In this document: positions 1 through 11,601 of the stretch, in pieces
How positions within the stretch are numbered: the stretch's first letter is position 1
Layout: every line of letters begins with the position of its first letter
From: Asparagopsis taxiformis
Taxonomy: Eukaryota; Rhodophyta; Florideophyceae; Bonnemaisoniales; Bonnemaisoniaceae
Direction: 5' to 3'
Length of the DNA: 64,000 nucleotides
Assembly (NCBI GenBank): GCA_030407315.1
Contig: JALQPE010001840.1
Span: forward strand, 1-64,000
Translations under genes and position numbers: made by a program
Notes under the pieces: generated by a model
Databases searched by the model: none
What the model was told of the DNA's origin: nothing
What the model saw: only the letters and a program-made list of their open reading frames with translations

Positions 1-140
1 CCTACAAAGAAATATGCGAACACCATTTCCATCGCATACTTTATCCGTTCCCCCAATGCATTCCAATAAGCTAGTACACAAAGTGAGAAAGAGGCAACCA
101 GGAGGTCTCGTCATGCATTTATACATCAGTAGATATCATG

Positions 141-430
141 TTAGACATAGCAACTTCCTGATTGCTTTGATTGTTCACTGGCATAGTCATTGTACTTCTT
201 CACCATGTTCTCATAGTGCTTGAGCGCTATTTGCTTGAAACTGTCATTAGACGAAGAATTGGCAGTTTCTAGAGTCTTTGCTGCATTAGCTATCAAAGAC
301 ATCACCTTTTCTTGATCCATGGCACTATCTAGCGTATTGGAGCTCTTATCTAGCGAAACACCTCTCCCAATCGATGGAAGTTCCTCACTTCGGCTTCCAA
401 ACTTTCCTCTTTCGTTGTTTCGAAAGATGA
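141..430 (-). pseudogene. 3' fragment of Harbinger-companion gene split by gypsy element
   Basis: This is the C-terminal piece of the gene whose 5' part lies at 28384-29874 on the same strand. Its translation contains the segment DQEKVMSLIANAAKTLE, which matches the tail of the intact relative at 51676-53292 (QEAKIMSLVAKAAITLE), followed by a helical Lys/Glu/Ser-rich end and a TAA stop at 141-143. The gypsy LTR starts directly upstream, at 431. The 4 bases at 427-430 (ATGA) are repeated at 28384-28387, so this is a target duplication. Joining the halves at the duplication does not keep one frame: the 5' half enters here in a frame that stops within about 15 codons. The gene may already have been broken, or an intron may span the junction. 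Confidence 0.75.
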
Positions 431-1091
431 TGTGGAACGATAGTTCGTTAGACGTAGTAGCTGGTACGAGCCACGGACACGCTGTCCTTACGAAACGAAA
501 CGAGCAGTCCACCCGCTGGTGTTTTGACTGTATGTTAGGTAGAACGGTAGAGATAGGTTAGCGAGTAGACACGAGCGTCACGACGCAACAATCCACGCGA
601 GGATTACGTTAGCAAACGAGGTGGTACGTCACCGGAGGCGCTCTCAACCAAGCCCGGAGGCACTACACGCAATCAGCCTTACGTGCGGCGATGGGTAGGG
701 AGTACGCAGCTCGACGGAGACGAAGCCTCGCTAGGCAAAACGTAAACGTAAAACGTAGAAGTCAGTCGTAGACTAGAGCCGTTGCTCGATCGTTGTCTTG
801 TCCCCTTTCCCTCCCGGCACGATGCCAATACCTATATAGCCACGATGGCATCGCTTTACAGTGTAAACACTGCTCGTAACGTCCCCGAATGGGAAAGGAC
901 CTTGTGGGTCACACGTAGGGACCCGTTGGTCCGTTGGCCGTTGCCAATACGTTCGTTGCACACGTGTGCGGTTGCGCGCGCGCATGCGCCAGCAATGTTC
1001 GTGCATTGCTGTCGCCGGTCGTATCCGCCGAAATTCGAATTCCGCGGAAAACGTAAATATTTGCAATTTCGGAATTGCCACGTATACTACA
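431..1091 (-). repeat. 3' LTR of the gypsy element
   Basis: On the minus strand the LTR begins TGTAGTATACG and ends CGTTCCACA, the usual TG...CA form. It matches 27722-28383 base for base except for one missing C in the GTGTGCGG stretch near 968. Confidence 0.95.
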
Positions 1092-1107
1092 CAGCCCCAC
1101 CCCCACA
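1092..1107 (-). promoter_or_regulatory. Polypurine tract of the gypsy element
   Basis: Read on the minus strand, the bases just before the 3' LTR are TGTGGGGGTGGGGCTG, a G-rich polypurine tract at the expected place for priming plus-strand synthesis. The block before it (GTGGCCGGGACGTCCAC) recurs beside a second G-run at about 20525-20557, just after pol. Confidence 0.7.
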
Positions 1108-1683
1108 CGTGGACGTCCCGGCCACGCGAGGCCTGTCAGGACGCGCCTGAGACACGGGGCCGTGGCGCCTTTTCGGGTACAACTGCGGACGTGGCAGTTG
1201 TCCCGAAAAATCTCGTTGAAACGTACATGGCCCGGTTGGCTGATCGAATCGCCACGGCGCCGGAGCGCGCGCGTGCGCTCCGGCTCTTTCGTAATCATCG
1301 CGGCCCGCCCGTTGGCGTCGTACGTCAATGCCTCGCTTAGGCGTCTCCCTGCAACGGATGCAGTGTCCAATTCCACCACGCGGGTGTGCTTCAATTCAGC
1401 GCGATACGTGCGCAGGCCGCGGCCTTTTCGTGAATCTGCCAGCGGGCATGTCGACAACGGTCGACCGAGGGATATTTAAGGCGGCTTAACGTGATAGCGA
1501 TCGTCGCTCACCCTTCCTCTCACCATTGTCATCCAGGCCGTTGCCTTTCGTTATCCCTTACCTCTTTCCCCCGCTGGGTACTACTTCCTCCGTTCCTTTC
1601 GTTCTCTTGTTTCGTCTAGCCCGCCTGGCTCTCGTCGTCGTGCTCGTTGCACTCATCGTAATTATCGTGTACAGCGTAACCAC

Positions 1684-3911
1684 GATGGTTACGACTCGTA
1701 GTACCGATGCTAACACCCCGCGGCCCGCCGGCTCTGCTGGAGGTGGAGCGAGGAACCCTTCGCAGGGCGCTCCCTCCCTCGTCGGGGCCGGTGCGCCGCC
1801 AGCGACGGAAGCGTCCGTCGCGCCCGCCCCATCCGTTAGGGCGGGAGAAGCCGTTGCTCCTCAGGCCGTCGCCTCTTCGTCTCGCCCCATGGCTCCGTCT
1901 CGCCTGGCGGCTTCCGTGACGCCTGCCGAGGCTGCTAGGGCCGTCGCCCCACGTGATGATGACGCAACGGCGTCCGACTCGGGGAATTCGTCACCCGTCA
2001 TTCCGGATGCCGCGGCCCCGTCGATGGGTGTAGCCGCGATGGCAGCGGCCGCTCGTTCGCGTCGTGCTGTGGCGGCGGCCCGCACGGGCGTGCCTCGTCG
2101 TGGTGGCTCGCCGCGCTCCCCTCGCCAGGGTCCCTCGCCGGAGGGTGGTGACCCCGTTGGGACGGTCGGCACCGCCTCACGTGGCGGTGCGGCGCTCAAC
2201 GTAGGCGTCCTGACCCACGCGTGGGCTGCGTTGCTCGCGTGGGTATCACGGATGACGATCTCGCCACGTTGGCCAGAGATCGTCTGGACGCCCGCGCGGT
2301 CGTCGACTATATGCGTTCCGCCGAAGATACGTGGGGGCGGGCAGCCGGGCGTCGTTTCGCCAACGGGCCACCGGGATCGGAACGTTACCAGATCCCGGCG
2401 TCGATACGTTGCGACCGCTCGTGGTTGCGTGACGTCAACGACGCGATCTACGTCGATCGTATGGACGCCTTCCTGTGGAAGGGGACGCCCGAGGAACCGC
2501 CGTTCATCTCGGTGGCGTCCGTATTCGTATGTCCGCGGACACTTTCCGAAAGGCAACGTGCCGAATGGAAGACTGCTCTTTCGTTGAGCGTCATCTCCAA
2601 AAGCGTCGTGTCGTACGATGACCACTTCGCTCTCCGCCACGTGAACGCGGACGACTACCGTGTGTCGCACGCGTCGGCTCCGTGGGTCGTCCCGAGCGAG
2701 CTCTACTTCCCGCCGTTGCCGGACGTAGTAGAGGAGTTTCCGTACCCCCGTGGGTCGTCCACGTTGCTACCACGCGTGGTGCACTACTTTACCGATGCCG
2801 TGAAGGACGCGCCTGCCCCCGTGAAGGAACGATTCCTCATGGCCGTGGATATCGAACACGCAGCGATGCTCGCATGCTCGCTGTTCGTGGAACGTCGTGT
2901 GTTCGGGCGCGCGTGCCTACTGCCGGCGTCCACGTTGGACTTCCTGGCCGACTACGAGATGCTTCGTGCAATCCCGGTGGACGGTTCCGACACGTTCGTC
3001 TCCGTTACCAGCGCGTTGGCTGAGGTTCGCGGCGCCCTTGCGTTGGGGCCGGAGTATCAGGTTATACGTCCCGATTACGCAAGCGGCGATAACCAGGAGT
3101 TCGTCTCCGTGCGCAGCGATGGGGCTTACGTGCCGCGGGTCGCTTCCCGTTCCGAACGCCGTCGTGGCAATCGTGCCGGTTATTTCGGCGGCCTCGGGGG
3201 CAACGAGCGCCCCGAGGGACGCGTTCTGGCCGTCGTGGCCATCAAAACGAAGCGCCGCGCGCGCCGGATCCTCGAGAGATCGTGCCACGCGAGGCTACGG
3301 AAGGGGGCAACGTTGCCCAGGTCGGTCGTCCGAATGTGGCCACGCCGGCCGAACGCGCGCCACGCTTCGTTAGCCTGGACGACCGCGTCTCCGATGAGGA
3401 TGCCCGTCGGCTTCTCGGTACGTCGATGTCCGCTCCGCCTCGTGCGGACGGCTGGGTTATCCGTTCCCTCATCTCGTCCGTGGCTCGCGCAGCCGAAGAG
3501 TTCAGGGCCCAGACGTTGGACCTGACTGCCCGCTTGGCAACGGAACGCGCGATTTCGGAGCGTCTCGCCGCGGCGACTCGTAGTTACGCGCCGCCCGTTG
3601 GCGTTCGTAATGAACCTTACGGTTACGCGAGTGGCGGCGGCTTCGGCGACCCCGTCGGGTATGGTCACGCAGCGGCGTACCTGCCACGCGACCCTGCTCC
3701 GGCGCGCCCTTCGGATACGCGCAGTCACGGGACTGCGGATCCTTACGCTAGGGATCCCGCGTCTCGTCGCGAGCGAGCCCCCGTGGTCACGCAGACCGTC
3801 GATCCGTACGCGCCGGGCTTCGTTCAGCCCAGTCGCAGCCGCAGCCACGATAGCCGCGGCGAAGGCCCTGGTCCGTATGACCCTGCGGGCAAGCGTTCTC
3901 GTCGCTACTAG
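1684..3911 (+). CDS. Antisense accessory ORF of the gypsy element, in three frames
   Basis: A long GC-rich coding stretch lies on the strand opposite gag-pol, between pol and the 3' LTR. It opens with ATG at 1684 (MVTTRSTDANTPRP) and an Ala/Pro/Ser/Arg-rich segment to about 2220. A second frame carries a globular-looking segment at about 2230-3245, with residues such as FLWKGTPEEPPF and YFPPLPDVVEEFPYP. A third frame carries a helical then Tyr/Arg/Asp-rich tail from about 3245 to the TAG at 3909-3911. Each step is a -1 shift, and the second can be placed at an A4 run near 3245. I found no intron that fits the first step. I recognise no family. Known plant gypsy elements (Retand, Grande) also carry antisense ORFs at this position. 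Whether the frame changes are indels or programmed slips is open. Confidence 0.5.
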
Positions 3912-5959
3912 GTCGTTCCTAGGTTAGTTTGTAGGCCACGTCGGCTCTAGCATCGTATTGCTTCGTAAACTTCGTCTTGTTTCTTTGCGTAATCGCATGG
4001 CTCCGTTGAGCTTCGTAATTTGCGTTTGGCAGGTTATCTGCAGCAGAGGAGGGGTTTAGCGTTAAGCCCCTCCCCACAATTTTTTTGTTGTGGCGTCTAC
4101 CCCGTCGGGTGTCGTACGGCTTACGTAGCCCGTGCTTCGAGTTCGCGGCGGCGCGTGCCCGTTGGCAAGTTCGTAACACACGCAATTATTCGGCAAAGCG
4201 GCGGCGCGTAGCGGCGGCTTTTCACTGCGAGTGGTACGTTAACCTCGATCTTAGAGCCCGTTGGCGTGCGTATCATTTAGTAACTAACTCAGGAATCGTT
4301 TCCGCCGTCGTTTCTCGTCCGGATAACCCCGTCGGGTGTCGAATTTCGTTGAGCATTCGAGCTCCTTAGCGCGTAGCACGTCGGTGCCAATTTTAATTTG
4401 CTCCGATGAGCTGGGCGAAAATTTCGTCGAACGTCAGACCGACGCGCGTGTGAGTCGGTTTGACGTTCTACGCCGTGGCGTGTACGCAGTAATTCGTCGC
4501 AGTACGTTGCGGTTTCGTTGACGACGTGGTGGCCGGCGGGCTTGGCTTTTCGTATAGCCGTTGACGTCATTAGCGCCGTCGCGCTCCGCGTTGCCGCGGC
4601 TTCACGTTGGCCAGTGGCGTTATCATTTTGTAACTATCTCGGAATTCGTTTCCGCCGTTGTTCCTCGTGCGGATAACCCCGTCGGGTGTCTAATTCCGTT
4701 GAGCGTTCGAGCTCTCTGGCACGTAGCACGTCGGTGCCAATTTTAATTTTGCTCCGATGAGCTGGACGAAAATTTCGTCGAACGTCAGGCCGACTCGCGC
4801 GTGAGTTGGCTTGACGTTTCACGCCGTTGCGTGTACGCGGTAGTGCGTCGTGGTTCCGTAGACAACGTTTTTGCCGGCGGGCTTGGCTTTTCGTATAGCC
4901 GTTAACACCGTTAGCGCCGTCGCGCTTCACGTTCCCGCGGCTTCACGTTAGCCGGTGGCGCAATCGTTGCGCTAGTCCGCTTCGTGTGGTGGCGTCGTTC
5001 GCCGCGGCGTCCGAGGAGCGTTTCGTTAGCTCATTCGTTATGTGGTGCGACGTGCACCTGGGCATACGTAATGCTCGCCCTCTACGCCGTTGCGTAATTC
5101 CGTTTATTCGACTTGCGAACCCGACGGGGACGCGATTGACGCAGTCGTTTCGCATGCCCGCGGGCGTTTGAGGCTGTTACGCGAGCCAACTTTTCGTCGG
5201 CTTGTTGCCTTCAGCTGTGCCGTTTACGTTGGCTACCAGCTTGTACGCCGTTGCGTATTCGTGTTTCGTTACGTGCGTTCGACTGGCCGGCGGGCTTTTC
5301 GCTTTCGCGCGTCGTTCGTTATGCCCGCGTGGCAGGACACCGTTGTGTCGTTCCGTGGTTGCCGTACGTGGCTACCGCGTTCGGCGTCGTGCCTCACGAT
5401 GGCGATACGGTTCGCCGTCCGTCGTCGCGGCCTCGTTGGCTCGTCGTTCGCACGCTTTACTCGCGCGCTTCGTGCGCTGAGACCCGTTGGTCTAATTCGT
5501 CAGCTAACGTATAGCTTCGTTCCGCTTCGTGCGGGACGTTTCGTAATGAGGCCGTTGCCATCTTCGCCGGGGACGCGTCCGTCCTACGTCGTTTCTCCGC
5601 CTTCCGGCGTCACGTTGCCGTTAGCTCGCGAGCTGTTTGGTGTTGACCTCGTTGGTCGATGCGACTCGTTGTCAGCGGCTGTCCACGGGGACGTACGATG
5701 GCTCACGTGACATGCCAAAATTACGAAATTTTCGGGGCACGCGCGTCCCGAGATTTGGCCGGCTTAGCGCACTGTAATCGGCCCGATTTTTCGCACCGTG
5801 CGTCCATGGCCCGCTGGCCCACGTATAATTTTTCGCGCGAAAAATCTGACGTGTGTCCGTCCGTGGCCCGTGGTGTCGTCACCTTTGCCCGTGGGGAGGT
5901 CAACACTGTCGAGCCAGTCGTGGCTCTTCACATCGTGTGAATCGTCCGCGCGTGGACTC
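3912..5959. other. Non-coding accessory region of the gypsy element
   Basis: No convincing gene. The DNA is rich in CGTTA/TAACG words like the rest of the element and contains two and a part copies of a ~345-bp imperfect repeat (see 4260-4960). Short ORFs here are repeat by-products. Confidence 0.6.
4260..4960 (+). repeat. Tandem ~345-bp imperfect repeats
   Basis: Copies start near 4260 and 4607, and a third partial one starts near 4949. All share blocks such as GGATAACCCCGTCGGGTGTC, GCACGTCGGTGCCAATTTTA and GAAAATTTCGTCGAACGTCA. Drift between the copies is visible, so the duplication predates the recent insertion of the element. Confidence 0.8.
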
Positions 5960-5962
5960 GTC

Positions 5963-6310
5963 GCACTACGGTGTTGAAAAGGGGGCCTCAGACAGTACTG
6001 CGAGACAGTGATTTTTACTGTCTGAGACAGTAAAAATCACTATGCGGCAAATGAAAATTAATGCCACACTTGGAGACAGTGATTTGCACTGTCTGGCAGA
6101 CAGTACGGAACACTGTCTGCAGACAGTAAAAAACACTGTCTCACAGTACTGTCTGAGGCAGTGAATGGAGACAGTAAAAATTAATGATTTATTCAATAGC
6201 TGGATATGATGTAATTTACTGTACTGGGCAGTGTTGGCGGATAGTGTTTTGTATTGGCCAAGGCAACATGGCCGGATAGTGAAATACGCTGCCTGGGACA
6301 ATAGATGGAA
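5963..6310. repeat. Left terminal inverted repeat and ACTGTC/GACAGT subterminal array
   Basis: After the 14-bp terminal repeat the sequence alternates GACAGT and ACTGTC words, many as small inverted pairs around A/T-rich centres (for example GACAGTGATTTTTACTGTC). The same words fill the right end at 20080-20416. A further copy of the terminus starts at 12433. Confidence 0.85.
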
Positions 6311-6666
6311 CCAACACGGTGCACTGTCCTGGGCAGTACCTGGAGACAGTGATTTTCACTGTCCTGGGCAGTACCTGGAGACAGTACTTTGTGCTGCCCT
6401 GGGCAGTACCTGTAGACAGTACTTTGTGCTGCCCTGGGCAGTACCTGTAGACAGTATTTCGTGCTGCCCTGGGCAGCACCTGTAGACAGTACTTTGTGCT
6501 GCCCTGGGCAGCACCTGTAGACAGTACTTTGTGCTGCCCTGGGCAGCACCTGGAGATAGTACTTTGTGCTGTCCTGGGCAGCACCTGGAGACAGTATTTC
6601 GTGCTGCCCTGGGCAGCACCTGGAGACAGTATTTCGTGCTGCCCTGGGCAGCACCTGGAGACAGTA
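6311..6666 (+). repeat. 35-bp minisatellite with palindromic core
   Basis: About ten tandem units of 35 bp. Each has ACAGTA, then GTGCTGCCCTGGGCAGCAC (near-perfect inverted repeat), then CTGTAG or CTGGAG. The periodicity (6381, 6416, 6451 and so on) is not a multiple of three, so the Leu-Pro-Arg-Ala-Ala reading frames on the minus strand are by-products. Confidence 0.9.
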
Positions 6667-8395
6667 AAAGTAGTGTCCTGATATAGTAAAATTCGGTGTC
6701 TGGGAGTGGTGGATGAGATGGAGCGTCACGCTGTCGTGGGCATCTTTCTGGGGTAGAGGAAGGCAGTTCTAGCGCTATGAGGATGGGGCATGGACGGTAT
6801 TCATATGGGAATGGACAGAATAGTACGGCTAGGAATTTTTATTTCGTAGTGACTATGAGCTAGCGAGAGGTATACGCGGTAGGATAGGTAGCAATCTAAG
6901 AGGGTGCGATATGGGAAGCTTCACTCTGGATTTGTTTATTTGCGCAGGCTACATTGAGAATAAACAATCCCTATGTTAAAAATGCTACTACAACTAACAC
7001 TATTCCGACGAGTAAAACTAAAACTACTAGAAAAGTCTAGAAATCTATCAACTGATTGAGCTGCATGAATAAGCTAGGAAATGAAGAGAAGAAGAAAAAA
7101 TGATGTATAGAAAGGAAACAAGTTAGTGACGTTGAATTGGAGAGGGAAATTGATGGTGATTAGGAGACTAACGTACCTTAACAAATACCATTGCATCCCA
7201 AATTGAGATATGTACTCACAGGCAGAAAAGAAAATTAGTGGAGAAGTGGTAAGAGAGAAAGATAAATGAAAGTAGAAGTGGAACACTCACCGACTGGAAA
7301 CCTGAGAAAGAGAAAACGAATAGAAAACTGGGTTAGTGGCGTGAGTTGTGGAAACGTACCATCATGGTTCATATCCGTCGGAGACAAAGCAACAACTTTG
7401 GCCTTGGAAGCCGTATTGATGATCTAAAACTTACGCTTTGGAAGCAGTTTAGATGATCTATACGGCTTCCACGGCCAGGGTTGTTGCTTTGTTTCCGACG
7501 GATATGAAGATGGAAACAGGGATTTCCAGAATCTTTCGTTTAAGTAGTACTCTACGGGCGGAAATGACGTGTAGGAGAAAAATAGAGGGATGAGTTTGAA
7601 ACGGAGCGGTGCGATGGGAGGCCCAGAAAAACGATACCTAGGCTGCGAATTACGCTTGGAAGCACATGATCTGGCAGAGGAGGCGCACATTATCGTATCT
7701 TCTACCGCCTTTTATTGTCTAGAATGACGTCATCACTACAGAAATATAGGAAAAACACTAGCATATGGGGCCTACAGGACAGGCGGAGGTGAAGAGTAAG
7801 AAAAATGGCGCACTTTCCTGGACGAGGAGTCCGCGCTTCCAGTGATGATTTGGATGGTATATATCGATAACGTCATTGTATGCTCCGAGTACACTTGGCA
7901 GGCAGTCAAAGCGGGCCACGTGGATGGTGGCGGTTAGGAAACAGCAGTGTCGAAGAATTTTTATAATTTTCATGTTTCAAGCGAGCAGTGAGTCTGCATT
8001 GCAATATATAAATGTATCCTAATTTAAGATATCACACCGAGTACGATTCAACGAGACATCGTGTTTTCACCTTGTGAATAGGGCCGAGAATATGGTAGAG
8101 TATACGAGTAGGAACTACGTGCATGAGAAAATCAGATTCAGTATTAGTGCTTAGAGCATCACTGCGTAACAAACGGAAGTGGATACGTCTTGGCCAGGAT
8201 GGTGTTTAGGGAATGCGATACAAGATAGCAAAACGATATTGAGTAGGTCGAGCCCGGATGAAATAGCAATCATTGTGCATAAAGTAATGAGCATAGGAAA
8301 AATCATTGTGGTGAAACAGTTCATTGGATCGAATGAAAGCCAGGAAAGGTTTCTTAATGGTTGAATTTAGTGGCGGAGAAATATAATTCTGCGCT
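6667..8395. other. Transposon interior without a recognised gene
   Basis: AT-rich sequence with only short ORFs and no domain I can name. It contains one long imperfect hairpin at 7368-7508. Confidence 0.5.
7368..7508. repeat. Long imperfect hairpin (~62-bp arms, 16-nt loop)
   Basis: 7368-7430 is matched by the inverse of 7447-7508. Both arms contain TTCATATCCGTCGG, ACAAAGCAACAAC and GGAAGCCGTAT words, with only a few mismatches. It could be a small fold-back element or the source of a hairpin RNA. Confidence 0.8.
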
Positions 8396-9322
8396 ATAGC
8401 GGAGAAGTAGCGGAGAAGAGTAAATCTCCTTCAGCAAGCGAGACATGCATCAATATTGCCCAGTATAGTTCGTCTGAAGTGCAAGTTGAACCTCGCAAAG
8501 TGAATATCAGAGGTCGTTGGCTAGTGGTTGAAGAAGTCTGCAACGATGGAGCAATTCTTGAAAACGGATTTGGCTGCAGAAAACTATTCCGAACAGGCCA
8601 GAGTTCGTGCAGTTCTCTTCGACGGAGAATCTGGCTGGGTGTATGGTGAAATTGTTGTTCAACGGATCGTTTAGGGGTGCTCCGGACGTCCAAAATTGTG
8701 TCAACCTCGAGATGACGGCGTACTACACTTGTAGCCGTTGGTGGGCCGGGCTGAAACCGAACTCGGTTGGTACCATTGGGCAGGAATGGATTGCTGGTTT
8801 GTTGGAAATCTTCGGGTACGTGAAGGAGGTGGCCGAGTATTGGAACGTTTCGGATGTGTTGAGGATGCTGGATGGCTCCATTTCCAGCGTGGGTGACCCG
8901 AGCAAGAGCTTCGACATTCACTCACGCGTTGTCGAAGTTTTTGCGCCGATGGTGCCCAAGAAGGGGTTCTGAGCGGACTTACATCCCAGGGAAGGCCCTC
9001 CAGATGGCTCCAAGTTTGAGAACATCTTTCCCAACGGAAGTCTGTGTTTTGAAAGGACGCCAGGAAAATGCTCCTGCGCGTAACTGGCTACCGCGACATG
9101 TAAATGCGGAAACAATTTTACGTGGTGGACCCACACATCCCACATGCTGCGCTCCCAGTCACATGTGGTCATGATTCCGCCAACCCTTCCCCTTCCATTT
9201 CCCTGACCATCCCTTCATCCTCCATTCCTTTGCCTTTGAAGAATCCAATTTAGGTAGTACCACCTCAATTAGATTCTTCCAGCTATTCCGAGGCTGCCTC
9301 TGTTTCTGCCACTACCCCTGTC
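8396..9322 (+). pseudogene. Decayed coding sequence of unknown family inside the transposon
   Basis: Plausible coding stretches occur in alternating plus-strand frames. One contains MEQFLKTDLAAENYSEQARV up to a stop near 8669. Another covers about 8640-8972 with GQEWIAGLLEIFGYVKEV and ends at TGA 8970-8972. No single frame spans them. They lie upstream of, and in the same direction as, the oxygenase relic at 9323-10719, so all of it may derive from one gene that is decayed or has unrecognised introns. Confidence 0.4.
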
Positions 9323-10719
9323 GTGTCTGCATCGTCCGGAGTGGAAACTTCTGGGAAAGTGATGCCCAAAAGGAGTACCTGCCTGAAAGAGAGTCGTTCC
9401 GGTCGTGGTGGAACAGCGACGGCGGGTGGTGCGAGCCCTGTTCAGGTCGTCGAGCTGGAGAGCGCACCCAAGGATGCGGGTAAAAGCTCCATCCTTGGGA
9501 AGCGCAACTGGGAAACCGCTTCTGCGACGCCCGAGCCCTCTACCAAATTTGGTACTTTTAAAAGAGGAAGCTCAGTGAGACTTCATCAAAGTCGTCGTCA
9601 AAGAAATCCAAGTCGGCTTCCAGAGGACGTTCTCGGGAGCCGATTCTCCAGTTCGACGACGCCCATGAAAATCCTATTCCCGACAGTATCGTCGATGAGA
9701 ATGTGGCCGCCGTTCTCCCCAGCGCAATTGCGTCTGGTAGCCCGATGAAGTACTACATGGAAATTACGACGGTAGAGACGGTGCGGGCGGAAATAAAGGC
9801 GGCAGCATTCCTGGCAGCTGCATCGCCAGGTGCTGAGGACTCGGTGGTGGAATAGTACTTTGCGGTGAAGCGGCGTTGCTGGACAACATGGGGGTGGTTG
9901 TTGTGGAAGGCCTCTTGCAGTCGTCCACGGCTGGTAGCGCGACGCATGACCTCTTCAGTCACTTTTCTCGACAGTTCCAGCTGGTTGAGGAGGTTGAAAA
10001 GCCACAGAAGCCCTCCCAGCAGTCTGATTCTGATTATGAAGACAGGAAACCACAGGACGAGCCCCCAGATTTCGCCAAGCCCGGTTTTGATCCTTCGCCG
10101 TGGCATTTCATCCACAACGTGGGTGCTGCGAAGGACCGCATAGATGGTGGTCGTGGGCGACTCCCCCTGCCGCGGTGTGAATTGTGCGACAAGCTGGAGG
10201 AGGGGAATTTGGATATGTACAGGAACAAGTTGGTGGCAGAGCTTGCTCTTGGTGTTTGTGCGGATTTCTTGAAGTTGGGAATGGAGGGTGAGGATCCTGT
10301 CTTTTTCCCGAAGACAGGATTACGGCTGCTTCTTAAAACAGATGGGGCTGCGGACCAGGATGGGCACACGGACTTCTGAGTATCCCAATTTTGAGGAGTC
10401 GGACCTACCCAATCCCCATCCTATTTCATGATGTCGAGCGGATCCGATGGGTTCTTTATAGTAGCTGCACCTTATAGTCATGTATGCCTGGTCCATACGG
10501 ACGCCGACATGTGGAAGGTTCCCGTTAACCACTTTTATGTGCCACCCTATTCCGTCTTAGTTGATCGCGGTGACCTTTACCATTACGGGGTCGGCTTCAG
10601 GTGAGGAGATCTTCCTGTGGGAGCAGAATTTAGTCTATGGTCTGCCCACGCGCGGCCACATCTACTTGAAGACTGAGAAGGACGTCCTCACGGACCACAT
10701 CCACACCGTCGAATATTAA
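9323..10719 (+). pseudogene. Decayed Fe(II)/2-oxoglutarate oxygenase-family gene carried in the transposon
   Basis: Coding segments in shifting frames run from a Ser/Lys-rich basic region (SSKSSSKKSKSASRGRSREP, ~9575-9630) through an ORF with ATG at 9888 ending in DQDGHTDF at 10379. They continue with DGFFIVAAPYSHVCLVH, then FYVPPYSVLVDRGDLYHYGV (to ~10611), then a frame-shifted end closing at TAA 10717-10719. The order LGVCADFLKLG, GHTDF, DGFFIVA, VPPYSVLV, YHYGVG lines up with LGILVRLIGLE, PHNDF, PGYFVIAN, VPPRSVFI, QHAGAG of the intact protein at 56449-60018. At least three frame changes mean it cannot encode a complete protein as read, unless introns remove them. Confidence 0.65.
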
Positions 10720-11138
10720 AAGTATGACAGGAGCAATAGATAGCATACGAGAAGTATTAAAACCTATGCTATTGTTCCCTGCTATGAAGTTCTGTCCTTC
10801 TCATCTCAACATTATTCGCTTAGCCCACCTTTCTATTTTCATCTATACATCTGACCTTCATGTCATAGTTTAGTGCTACTAAGCCTATTGATTGCTACAT
10901 TTTTGTATTAGTCTACAACTTTACATGATTTCACTAGCTAGACCGTAGGGGGGACTAGTTTTAGACCTTGACAACCCGTGAGGTTCGACTATAAGAGACG
11001 TTGCTGAGATAACACATGACACAGAATGCTCCTGGAAGCCACTCACAGCCGTACAAACGTTCTGCTGAGCCATGTTCCTGACTTCCCAATTCCTTGCTCA
11101 CCCTTCCCTAGGTGGGAGGGGGACGGAACTCTCAGCCC
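10720..11138. other. Spacer without a recognised gene
   Basis: AT-rich sequence downstream of the oxygenase relic. I see no ORF or repeat of note. Confidence 0.5.
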
Positions 11139-11601
11139 CTTACAGCGGAAGCCGTTTACCGGGGATTCTTACAGCAAAGTCATCGTTACGATGACTTTGC
11201 TGTAAGAAAGCGTTTCCATTACAGTGGCCAAGAATTTTTTCACCGGGTAAAAAAATCATGGCAGCTGTAATGATTTATTTTCTTACAGCAAAGTCATCGT
11301 AACGATGACTTTGCTGTAAGGAAACGTTTCCATTGCAGTGGCCAAAGAAATTTTACCGGGTAAAAAATCAGCAAGAATTTTTACCGGGTGAAAAATCGTG
11401 GCTGCTGTAATGATTTATTTTCTTACAGCAAAGTCATCGTTACGATGACTTTGCTGTAAGAAAGCGTTTCAATTACAGTGGCCAAGAATTTTTTACCGGG
11501 TAAAAAATCATGGCTGCTGTAATGATTTATTTTCTTACAGCAAAGTCATCGTAACGATGACTTTGCTGTAAGCATCCCTGGTAAATTGCTTCCGCTGTAA
11601 G
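11139..11601. repeat. Fold-back element 1 with four internal 39-bp palindromes
   Basis: The ends are inverse copies of each other: CTTACAGCGGAAGC at the left and GCTTCCGCTGTAAG at the right, each followed inward by a GTTTACC-type word. Inside are four copies of a 39-bp palindrome (11168, 11282, 11422, 11534) with arms CTTACAGCAAAGTCATCG and centre TTA or TAA. Spacers contain ACCGGGTAAAAAA words. Confidence 0.88.

Noticed and set aside
1861..2670. 269-codon minus-strand ORF in the gypsy accessory region
   Set aside because: It is Arg/Ala-rich and antisense to the better-formed plus-strand frames. High GC keeps several frames open.
6193..6729. Minus-strand ORFs rich in Leu-Pro-Arg-Ala-Ala-Gln repeats
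   Set aside because: They follow from a 35-bp tandem repeat. All three frames give the same kind of sequence, and the period is not a multiple of three.
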